Assembly: GCA_007119455.1 (NCBI GenBank)
Contig: SKPR01000127.1
Span: 1-12,576 of the forward strand
Reading direction: 5' to 3'
Length of the DNA: 12,576 nucleotides
From: Candidatus Brevefilum sp.
GTDB lineage: Bacteria; Chloroflexota; Anaerolineae; Anaerolineales; Anaerolineaceae
Part shown: positions 7,255-12,576 of the stretch, one piece after another
Numbering within the stretch: the stretch's first letter is position 1
Layout of the letters: every line of letters begins with the position of its first letter
Notes under the pieces: model-generated
Seen by the model: only the letters and a program-made list of their open reading frames with translations
Told to the model about the DNA's origin: nothing
Databases searched by the model: none
Program-made: the position numbers and the translations under genes

Positions 7255-8352
7255 ATGAAAAAATATACATGGCCTTTGCTCATCATTTTCTTTTTGTTGG
7301 GCGGTTTAGCGATGATCCTGATCGGCCAGGTGGCACTACCACCCGAACCACGACCAGAAAGTGTGGTCGCAATATCGGATAAGTGGGCTGATTCTGGCCA
7401 CGCTGATGCCGAATCACTCTCATTTTCGTTATGGGATGATCGCGATCCGGCTGTGATCCCAGTTGCCTGTGCCCAGTGCCACAGCGCTTTTGGTTATCTG
7501 GACTATCTTGGTGAAGATGGGAGTGAAGCCAATACCGTCAGCGACTCGCACCCGGTTGGTTCAGTTGTAAGTTGTTATGTCTGCCATAATCCCAGCGCCC
7601 ACGCAAGGGATATCACCATCTTCCCCTCAGGTGCTGAAATAGAAGGGCAGGGATGGAGCAGCAACTGTGCTGAATGTCATGCAGGCCGCCGTCACAGTGG
7701 CTTTGTGGAAAATGCCATCGCGGCGCTTCCTGAGGACGAGGTTAATGAAGAACTCGGTTTCATCAACGTCCACTACCTCGTTGGCGGCGCAGTTCGCTTC
7801 GGCAGCGAAGTTAGCGTCGGTTACGAGTATCCGGGTAAAGAATATGTCGGCTTCTACGAACATGTGCCGGATTACCAGCGTTGCACCGATTGTCATGATG
7901 CCCATTCCCTGGCCATTACTCCCAGCGAGTGTGCCGCCTGCCACCCGGTTGTCAGCACATTGGCTGACCTGCGGGATATCCGCATGGATACCACCCAGGA
8001 TTTTGACGGCGATGGTGACACAAGAGAGGGCATTTTTCATGAATTAATGGGTGTCCACCACTTGCTTTATGAGGCCATTCAGACTTATGCGGAAGAAGTG
8101 ATCGGCCAACCCATCCGTTATGCTGCCCGAAGTCCTAACTGGTTCATTGATAACAATGATACAGAAGATCCCATACCATATGATAACTGGACACCCAGGC
8201 TGGTCAAGGCAACCTATAATTATCACCTGGTCGTGGTAGACCCTGGTGGCTTCATGCACAACGCCCGTTACCTGATCCAGGTTATGTATGACACCCTGGA
8301 AGACCTCGGAACGGTGGTTACAGTCGATATGGATCAACTCATTCGACCCTGA
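7255..8352 (+). CDS. Membrane-anchored pentaheme c-type cytochrome
   Basis: 365 aa from ATG 7255, which follows GGGAGAG (7241-7247) at a good distance. A longer frame from TTG 7222 has no binding site. One N-terminal membrane helix (about 5-25) acts as uncleaved anchor or signal. Five CXXCH heme c sites lie at 72-76 (CAQCH), 107-111 (CYVCH), 138-142 (CAECH), 210-214 (CTDCH) and 226-230 (CAACH), with further histidines as possible distal ligands. An acidic loop DFDGDGD at 249-255 may bind calcium. The C-terminal stretch ATYNYHLVVVDPGGFMHNAR (319-338) resembles the end of multiheme cytochromes that carry respiratory electrons outside the membrane (recalled pattern). No catalytic subunit or maturation gene is adjacent, so the partner is unknown. 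An electron-transfer role is firm; the substrate is not. A terminator follows at once. Confidence 0.92.
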   Translation: MKKYTWPLLIIFFLLGGLAMILIGQVALPPEPRPESVVAISDKWADSGHADAESLSFSLWDDRDPAVIPVACAQCHSAFGYLDYLGEDGSEANTVSDSHPVGSVVSCYVCHNPSAHARDITIFPSGAEIEGQGWSSNCAECHAGRRHSGFVENAIAALPEDEVNEELGFINVHYLVGGAVRFGSEVSVGYEYPGKEYVGFYEHVPDYQRCTDCHDAHSLAITPSECAACHPVVSTLADLRDIRMDTTQDFDGDGDTREGIFHELMGVHHLLYEAIQTYAEEVIGQPIRYAARSPNWFIDNNDTEDPIPYDNWTPRLVKATYNYHLVVVDPGGFMHNARYLIQVMYDTLEDLGTVVTVDMDQLIRP

Positions 8353-8378
8353 TTCAAGATAAATCAACTTATGCATGC

Positions 8379-8410
8379 AAAAAGGGCTGCAGATCTGGCA
8401 GCCCTTTTTT
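8379..8410. terminator. Bidirectional intrinsic terminator
   Basis: Stem GGGCTGC (8384-8390) pairs with GCAGCCC (8398-8404) around a 7-base loop, extended by AAAAA before and TTTTTT after. The T-run serves the plus-strand cytochrome transcript, and the A-run gives the U-tract for the minus-strand reductase-like gene ending at 8463. It separates two convergent genes. Confidence 0.92.
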
Positions 8411-8462
8411 GTTTCTATTCCAAAGGCAGTATACCGAGAAAACAATACCCTTTCGGATTGAT

Positions 8463-9518
8463 TTATTTACATGGTTTTTTCAATAAAGTTACCAAGAGCA
8501 TCAAAGCAAAGCCAGCAGCCAGCACGCCTGACCAGCGCATGGGTATCTTCTTTTTACCTTCTCTTATTGTAATGACCTCATCTTCGTAATAAGTATAAAG
8601 ATGATCTAAAACCGGTGTTACGATCTCTTGCTCCTGAAATAGATTTAATAACTCATCCATTAGGAAAGCCATTTCATCCGGGGCTGCTTTAGCGTGACCC
8701 TCAATACTGGGCTTCAACGACTCAATGCTGAGAAACCATTTCAATAATAAGACAAACAGGGGTTCCGGTACATAATTTAATACCTGAATTCCCTTTGGAG
8801 AAGGTTCATAACCCGCCTTGCGTAAAGCATGCAGCGCTTCTTTAATCCCGCGCACACATAAGATTAAGGCATCGCGGGTCTTTGCTAACCGATCCTGATC
8901 CGTGCCAACCGAATAAAGCGCGCTGGCAGCCGGGCCTACGACTGCAAAGTGGTACTTGAGCCAGGCATCCATGTCCGTGCGAATATCCACACTGAAACCG
9001 CGCATATCCGATAAGGCATCCGCCACGGCTTGTGTCCTTGGCCTGATCGATCCATCAACTTCTCCAATGGGAATTTCCCAGGGCCTGTTTTCATCAGCAG
9101 GCACAATTTTGACAACCGGGTCTTCACGCCTCCCACCGGGATAGGGGAACCCACGCATCACCCGATCTTTACCCAATGCTGCAACCAGCTCATCTGGACC
9201 AGCAATATCATTCATCATGAACAGAAAAGTCGGTACTTTTTTATTCGCACCCAGTTCAGGCAAGATGGCCATGGCGTGATTTTTACGCATCACAACCATC
9301 ACCAGGTCATAATTGTCGTCTGGTGTGAACTGTTCAACAACATTCACCGATTGTTGCTCTCGCTCACCGGTTTTTGCATTTTCGAGCAAGATGCCATATT
9401 CTCGCAAATCTTCTAATCGTTGACCACGAGCCAGTATCGCAACCTCATGACCTGCTTCCTCCAATCGGGCAGCGTACAGGCTCCCTAACGCCCCGGAACC
9501 AAAGACTAATATTTTCAT
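8463..9518 (-). CDS. Ketopantoate reductase-family protein with C-terminal membrane helix
   Basis: 351 aa from ATG 9518, with GGAGG six bases upstream. The TTG at 9521 would sit too close to it. The N-terminal Rossmann fold begins MKILVFGSGALGS (GxGxxG at 7-12), with R31 and R34 placed where NADP-dependent members bind phosphate. DLVMVVMRKNHA (71-82) and FLFMMNDIAG (98-107) match family motifs. In the C-terminal domain AWLK (185-188) supplies the usual catalytic lysine, and E282 may be the family glutamate. Asparagines that in E. coli PanE follow the lysine at +4 and +8 are Ala and Pro here. The C-terminus adds a hydrophobic helix (about 329-346) and a basic tail, which standard PanE lacks. 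I therefore call the family, not pantothenate synthesis. It has its own candidate promoter and ends 53 bp before the shared terminator. Confidence 0.85.
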   Translation of the reverse strand: MKILVFGSGALGSLYAARLEEAGHEVAILARGQRLEDLREYGILLENAKTGEREQQSVNVVEQFTPDDNYDLVMVVMRKNHAMAILPELGANKKVPTFLFMMNDIAGPDELVAALGKDRVMRGFPYPGGRREDPVVKIVPADENRPWEIPIGEVDGSIRPRTQAVADALSDMRGFSVDIRTDMDAWLKYHFAVVGPAASALYSVGTDQDRLAKTRDALILCVRGIKEALHALRKAGYEPSPKGIQVLNYVPEPLFVLLLKWFLSIESLKPSIEGHAKAAPDEMAFLMDELLNLFQEQEIVTPVLDHLYTYYEDEVITIREGKKKIPMRWSGVLAAGFALMLLVTLLKKPCK

Positions 9519-9578
9519 CAATAACCTCCATATTTTAGTGATTTGAGTTGTAATAGAATCTCATATTCATGTGCGTGT

Positions 9579-9608
9579 ATTTAATCATAGCTTATGGATT
9601 TCCGTCAA
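9579..9608 (-). promoter_or_regulatory. Candidate promoter of the ketopantoate reductase-like gene
   Basis: On the minus strand TTGACG (9603-9608) and TTAAAT (9579-9584) are separated by 18 bases, about 60 bp before the start codon. The -35 matches five of six consensus bases and the -10 four of six. It begins two bases after the upstream terminator's T-run, so the gene is likely a separate transcription unit. Confidence 0.45.
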
Positions 9609-9610
9609 CC

Positions 9611-9634
9611 AAAAAACAGGTAAAGTTTTACCTG
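9611..9634 (-). terminator. Intrinsic terminator of the flavocytochrome / small membrane protein unit
   Basis: A perfect 18-base inverted repeat, CAGGTAAA-GT-TTTACCTG on the plus strand (9617-9634), is followed on the minus strand by six T residues (9611-9616). This is the form of a rho-independent terminator for minus-strand transcription coming from the 34-aa gene. It lies about 100 bp after that gene's stop. Confidence 0.75.
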
Positions 9635-9667
9635 GACATTACGCTCGCATCTGATGAGATTAAACCG

Positions 9668-9692
9668 GGAGACGCCTCAAAAAGGCGTCTCC
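9668..9692. repeat. Strong hairpin GGAGACGCCT / AGGCGTCTCC
   Basis: Ten-base perfect arms (9668-9677 and 9683-9692) surround a five-base loop. Neither side has a clear U-tract, so alone it is a poor intrinsic terminator. On the minus transcript it lies between the 34-aa gene's stop and the U-tract terminator, where it could protect the 3' end of the mRNA or help termination. Confidence 0.6.
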
Positions 9693-9737
9693 AATATTAC
9701 TTGAATCTAAGTTTTATTTAGGCTCTGACCATTTGTT

Positions 9738-9842
9738 TTAAATAAGACCGGCCTGTACGGCGGCAAAGACAAAGGCCAGAATCAGACTGATGAGGATTGT
9801 TATGATCACAAACCACCGTTGAAAGAGTTGTTGGCTATCCAT
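9738..9842 (-). CDS. 34-aa single-helix membrane protein, likely small partner of the flavocytochrome
   Basis: ATG at 9842 begins 34 codons ending in TAA: a polar start (MDSQQLFQRW), a long hydrophobic helix (about 11-29, FVIITILISLILAFVFAA), then VQAGLI. AAAGGA lies nine bases before the ATG, inside a gap of only 15 bp after the flavocytochrome stop, so the two genes must share a transcript. Terminator structures follow. These signs support a real gene despite its size. I do not recognise the family. Small single-helix subunits such as CydX accompany other membrane oxidoreductases, so an accessory-subunit role is a reasonable inference. No heme or metal motif is visible in it. Confidence 0.7.
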   Translation of the reverse strand: MDSQQLFQRWFVIITILISLILAFVFAAVQAGLI

Positions 9843-9857
9843 TGTGTATAATCCTTT

Positions 9858-11183
9858 TCACGCCATTTCGTATTTTTCGGAGAATATTTTCGTCGATGCC
9901 ACATCCAGGGTTTCCAGTGCCCCTTCCACAGCTTCGATCATCGGCATCGGTCCACACAGGAAGAAAATGTATTCCCATTGTTTATAATCATCGGGAAGGT
10001 GTTTGGCCAGGATATCAGACGTGATGAACCCTGATTCGCCCTCCCAATCTTCCGGGGGTTTTTCCAGAACATGAACCACCTTCAGGTAATCCTCTGACTT
10101 TTCTAATTCATCCAGTTCCTCACGATAAATGATCATGTCATATGAGGGATTTCCATAAAAGAACATAACGGGGTCTTCCCGGCCACGATCTCGCATCGTG
10201 CGCAGAATGCTCAGGACAGGTGCTGACCCGATGCCACCAGCGATTAATACCAACCGGCTGTCATAATGCTCATCCAGGTTGAATGTACCGTAAGGTCCGT
10301 CCACATAGACGGTATCACCGGGGTTGAGATATTTGATGGTGCTGGTGAAATCTCCCAGCTCTTTGATGGTGAATCCAATCAGATTATCATCCCGGTCTGC
10401 GCTGGACGAAAACGAAAAAGGATTTTCACGGAAGATGAAGGGGGACTCGGTCGTGATCCAGGCAAACTGGCCAGCCTGGAAGTCAAAACCTTTGTGCCCA
10501 TCCGGACGGAGATATAAGGTCCAGGACTGACCAAATTCTTCTTTCACATGATCCACCATATAGGGACGTTTGAGCATCACAATCGGCCTGGCGATGCGGA
10601 TGTAGAGGAGGACACCCACCCAGATACCCGTCAGCAGCAACCAGATCACACGCTGGTAGGTTAATGACATGTAATAATTGACTCTGAACATATGGAATAA
10701 ACCCAAACCGATCGCGGCAAAGGCAAGCACATCATGAATCCAGCGCCAGACATCGTATTTAAGTTTTAGCGCTTCCCGCCAGACAGAGGTCAGGATCAAA
10801 ACCAGCATGAACAGGAGTGAAGTCACTGCTGCCCTGGCCCGCCAGGGTGCTTCAATAAAATTGAGCAACCGTAAAGTTTCAGGGTTGTTGATGAACAATA
10901 GGGCCGGATGGATCAGGGCCAGTAGAAAAGTAAAAATTGAAAGGTTGTGATGCACCGTATAGAGCACTTCCATGGGGAAGTGCCTGGTGATGAATTGTAA
11001 ACGAGATGTCGGGATGGTCTGCAACCCCAATAAGGACATGGTGAGAAAACCTAACGCAATCGAGAGCTCCCGTAAGAACTCCCGCCCTGGTGGACGTGGA
11101 AAAATCATCAAAAGCACCAGCGGTAAAAACAACATGATAAAAAACACAAAGATCCAAAAATTGGTCAGATTATTTTTCTTCAA
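9858..11183 (-). CDS. Ferric-reductase-like transmembrane flavocytochrome (FAD/NAD(P)H oxidoreductase)
   Basis: 441 aa with a predicted TTG start at 11183; AAAGGA lies eight bases upstream, and no ATG or GTG fits nearby. The next in-frame ATG (residue 17) would cut the first helix. The N-terminal half has about six membrane helices with histidines placed as heme b ligands (His78/79, His92, His150, His164), as in the ferric reductase-like transmembrane family. The C-terminal half is a ferredoxin-reductase-like module: FAD site RENPFSFSS (252-260), phosphate-binding IAGGIGSAPVLSILR (314-328) and nucleotide motif CGPMPMIEAVE (410-420). It should move electrons from cytosolic NAD(P)H through FAD and heme to the outer face. 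The acceptor may be metal, oxygen or another carrier and cannot be told. A 34-aa membrane protein follows in the same unit, and an FNR-type palindrome lies in its promoter region. Confidence 0.9.
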   Translation of the reverse strand: MKKNNLTNFWIFVFFIMLFLPLVLLMIFPRPPGREFLRELSIALGFLTMSLLGLQTIPTSRLQFITRHFPMEVLYTVHHNLSIFTFLLALIHPALLFINNPETLRLLNFIEAPWRARAAVTSLLFMLVLILTSVWREALKLKYDVWRWIHDVLAFAAIGLGLFHMFRVNYYMSLTYQRVIWLLLTGIWVGVLLYIRIARPIVMLKRPYMVDHVKEEFGQSWTLYLRPDGHKGFDFQAGQFAWITTESPFIFRENPFSFSSSADRDDNLIGFTIKELGDFTSTIKYLNPGDTVYVDGPYGTFNLDEHYDSRLVLIAGGIGSAPVLSILRTMRDRGREDPVMFFYGNPSYDMIIYREELDELEKSEDYLKVVHVLEKPPEDWEGESGFITSDILAKHLPDDYKQWEYIFFLCGPMPMIEAVEGALETLDVASTKIFSEKYEMA

Positions 11184-11207
11184 GGTGAATGTCCTTTCAC
11201 ACTGTGA

Positions 11208-11221
11208 TTGATCAATATCAA
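11208..11221. promoter_or_regulatory. Perfect FNR-type palindrome TTGAT-N4-ATCAA
   Basis: TTGATCAATATCAA matches all ten fixed positions of the FNR consensus of the CRP/FNR family. Its centre (11214.5) is about 31 bp before the flavocytochrome start codon, next to or overlapping the predicted transcription start. In that position an FNR-like protein would be expected to repress rather than activate. Which regulator, if any, binds in this organism is inference. Confidence 0.5.
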
Positions 11222-11238
11222 TTATAATGAAGATTATA
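11221..11238 (-). promoter_or_regulatory. Candidate -10 elements for the flavocytochrome gene
   Basis: The minus strand carries two perfect TATAAT hexamers (11233-11238 and 11221-11226) in an AT-rich stretch 38-55 bp before the start codon. No good -35 is seen at the usual distance, so an activator or a weak promoter is possible. The second hexamer shares one base with the FNR-type palindrome. Confidence 0.4.
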
Positions 11239-11312
11239 AAACATAATTGATTTTACCTGAAAACCAATGCGGATTTTTCATATTGCCAGGGCAACAGGGC
11301 AATCACGGGAGG

Positions 11313-11340
11313 TTGACAAAAACCGCTAATTGGATAAAAT
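11313..11340 (+). promoter_or_regulatory. Promoter of tRNA-Leu
   Basis: A perfect TTGACA -35 (11313-11318), a 16-base spacer and TAAAAT -10 (11335-11340) end ten bases before the mature tRNA. Transcription would start near 11347, leaving a 5' leader of only a few bases for RNase P to remove. Confidence 0.75.
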
Positions 11341-11350
11341 AAAGACCTAT

Positions 11351-11435
<85 letters not shown>

Positions 11436-11440
11436 CTGTA

Positions 11441-11461
11441 CCCCCGGATAAGATCCGGGGG
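11441..11461 (+). terminator. GC-rich hairpin after tRNA-Leu, probable terminator without U-tract
   Basis: CCCCCGGAT (11441-11449) and ATCCGGGGG (11453-11461) form a nine-pair stem with a three-base loop, five bases after the tRNA. It is followed by TCATGCG rather than T residues. Its strength and position suggest a role in ending or trimming the tRNA transcript, but an intrinsic terminator is not clearly shown. Confidence 0.5.
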
Positions 11462-11491
11462 TCATGCGTTAACCATGACAATAACTGATGA

Positions 11492-11500
11492 TGGTACAAT
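11492..11500 (+). promoter_or_regulatory. Extended -10 promoter element for the FtsB-like gene
   Basis: TGGTACAAT is a TGn-TACAAT extended -10 with a start expected near 11507, giving a 5' leader of about 33 bases to ATG 11540. ATGACA at 11475-11480 is spaced too closely to be its -35. If used, it makes the FtsB-like gene and the methyltransferase a unit separate from the tRNA. Confidence 0.4.
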
Positions 11501-11539
11501 ACTTGTAACCACAGAAGTCATTACTTAATTTTGTGACCT

Positions 11540-11914
11540 ATGAAAAAGATTCTGAAAGATAAACGCATCATCGTGGTCGTCCTGGCCATCATCCTGGTTT
11601 TGCTATTGATGGATTTCAACCAGCGGATGGTGCTGCTCACCAGACTGCGGGGACAGGAGAGGACACTGACCCAGCGATATGCAGACCTCCAGGCCACACG
11701 CACTGCCCTTGAAGTCGAGCTGGATTACACCAGTTCAGATGAAGCTGTCGAAAGATGGGCTCGCGAGGAAGCTGGCATGATCCAGGAAGGCGACATCCCC
11801 ATTGTCCTGCTTCCGCCTTCGACCCCTGTTACCCAGGAAACGGCACCTCAAGAAGTTATTATTGAGGAGGTCACCAGGTGGCAGATCTGGCAGGAATTAT
11901 TTTTTGGCGAGTAA
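11540..11914 (+). CDS. FtsB/DivIC-like septum formation initiator family protein
   Basis: 124 aa with the layout of bitopic cell-division proteins of the FtsB/DivIC (septum formation initiator) family. A short basic cytoplasmic start (MKKILKDKR) leads to one membrane helix (about 10-25), then a coiled-coil-like segment (about 28-65, LRGQERTLTQRYADLQ). The conserved-looking EAVERWAREEAGMIQEGD (68-85) matches the family's post-coil region, where Gly and Asp precede a short beta strand (PIVLLP). The C-terminal 30 residues are Pro/Thr/Glu-rich. In other bacteria such proteins bridge FtsL and FtsQ-type partners at the division site. Neither partner is in view. The binding site before ATG 11540 is weak. 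The methyltransferase begins 18 bp later. Confidence 0.8.
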   Translation: MKKILKDKRIIVVVLAIILVLLLMDFNQRMVLLTRLRGQERTLTQRYADLQATRTALEVELDYTSSDEAVERWAREEAGMIQEGDIPIVLLPPSTPVTQETAPQEVIIEEVTRWQIWQELFFGE

Positions 11915-11932
11915 ACCCCCAGGCAAGACAAT

Positions 11933-12576
11933 ATGATATTTTCACATTATCAAATCCAGCACCTGCTGGATGCCAGCGCGCCTGAAATTTTACCCCTCTC
12001 CACCGATCTGGGGATTTCAATAATTGCTGTTCGGAAAGCACCCACTGGCTGGGAACTTCCAAACGGGCAGGTACTCTCCTATGAACAAATCCGACGGATA
12101 AATGCAGACGAGAACAGTTGCTTTCAATGGGTTGATGAAAAGCTACTCAAGGTAGCCATATTCTCACCCTATACAGAACGTTACTATAGCCTGATGCCCA
12201 CACCCAGTGCACCCACAATGCTGATTTCGGGTATCCCCATGCACCGTATCAAAGAAACGACACCGGACAAAGACACCGCTCAGAAAATCAAAGCCCTTGG
12301 AAAGCCCTATGGACGTGTTCTGGATACTGCCACCGGATTGGGTTATACGGCCATCCGTGCGGCAAAAACGGCCAGCCAGGTCATCACCATTGAGTATGAT
12401 CCGGCGGTTTTAGGCATATGCCAGGCCAACCCCTGGTCGGAGGCTTTGTTTTCCAGCCCAAACATCCAACAACTGGTTGGCGATAGCGCCATCCTGAGTG
12501 ATTTTTTCAATGATGGCTATTTCGACGCCATCATCCACGACCCACCCACCTTCACCCTGGCCGGTCAGCTTTATTC
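11933..12576 (+). CDS. SAM-dependent methyltransferase, COG2521-type (3' end outside window)
   Basis: An open frame from ATG 11933 runs past the window end, giving 214 codons. The N-terminal 90 residues are family-specific. MLISGIPMHRIKETTPDKDT (96-115) leads into a Rossmann methyltransferase core with motif I VLDTATGLGYTAI (129-141), an acidic SAM ligand candidate at Glu154 (ITIEYD), GDS at 183-185 and the catalytic-type HDPP at 202-205. The combination of DTATGLGYTA, NPWS and HDPP matches, as I recall it, the predicted methyltransferases of COG2521, best known from archaea. The substrate is unknown; HDPP resembles the DPPY/NPPY motif of enzymes that methylate amino groups of nucleic acid bases or proteins, which is a hint only. 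It lies 18 bp after the FtsB-like gene and is probably co-transcribed. Confidence 0.82.
   Translation, partial: MIFSHYQIQHLLDASAPEILPLSTDLGISIIAVRKAPTGWELPNGQVLSYEQIRRINADENSCFQWVDEKLLKVAIFSPYTERYYSLMPTPSAPTMLISGIPMHRIKETTPDKDTAQKIKALGKPYGRVLDTATGLGYTAIRAAKTASQVITIEYDPAVLGICQANPWSEALFSSPNIQQLVGDSAILSDFFNDGYFDAIIHDPPTFTLAGQLY

Overview
The window looks like chromosomal DNA of a Chloroflexota bacterium, probably class Anaerolineae. This rests on protein style: lipoproteins joining LysM, a lysozyme-like helical region and M23; a cytoplasmic helical-repeat protein with one membrane helix, a Thr/Pro linker and an SH3-like end; a CXXCH cytochrome; and a COG2521-type methyltransferase. It is inference from recalled family features, not a search. 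I see no mobile element, CRISPR array, rRNA or replication origin.

Layout. Positions 1-120 hold the tail of an unidentified plus-strand gene, followed 22 bp later by a 606-aa membrane protein (143-1963). Converging on it from the minus strand is a block of three paralogous envelope proteins (6808 down to 2069), each LysM + helical domain + M23 peptidase. The first two overlap by 35 bp, and the third lies 140 bp further on. Two are predicted lipoproteins and the middle one carries a signal anchor. A 446-bp gap separates this block from a divergent pentaheme cytochrome c (7255-8352), which ends at a strong bidirectional terminator. Next on the minus strand come a ketopantoate reductase-like protein with an added C-terminal membrane helix (8463-9518) and, upstream of it, a ferric-reductase-like flavocytochrome (9858-11183) followed 15 bp later by a 34-aa single-helix membrane protein (9738-9842). 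The flavocytochrome promoter region holds a perfect FNR-type palindrome. On the plus strand the window ends with tRNA-Leu(CAG), an FtsB/DivIC-like protein and the first 214 codons of a SAM methyltransferase cut by the window edge.

How they fit together. Two themes stand out: envelope remodelling (three M23 proteins, the helical-repeat/SH3-like protein, the FtsB-like protein) and membrane electron transfer (multiheme cytochrome, flavocytochrome plus small helix protein, FNR-type site). Several start sites were moved from the longest reading frame because ribosome binding sites favour another codon: 143, 7255 and 9518. The flavocytochrome appears to start at TTG.
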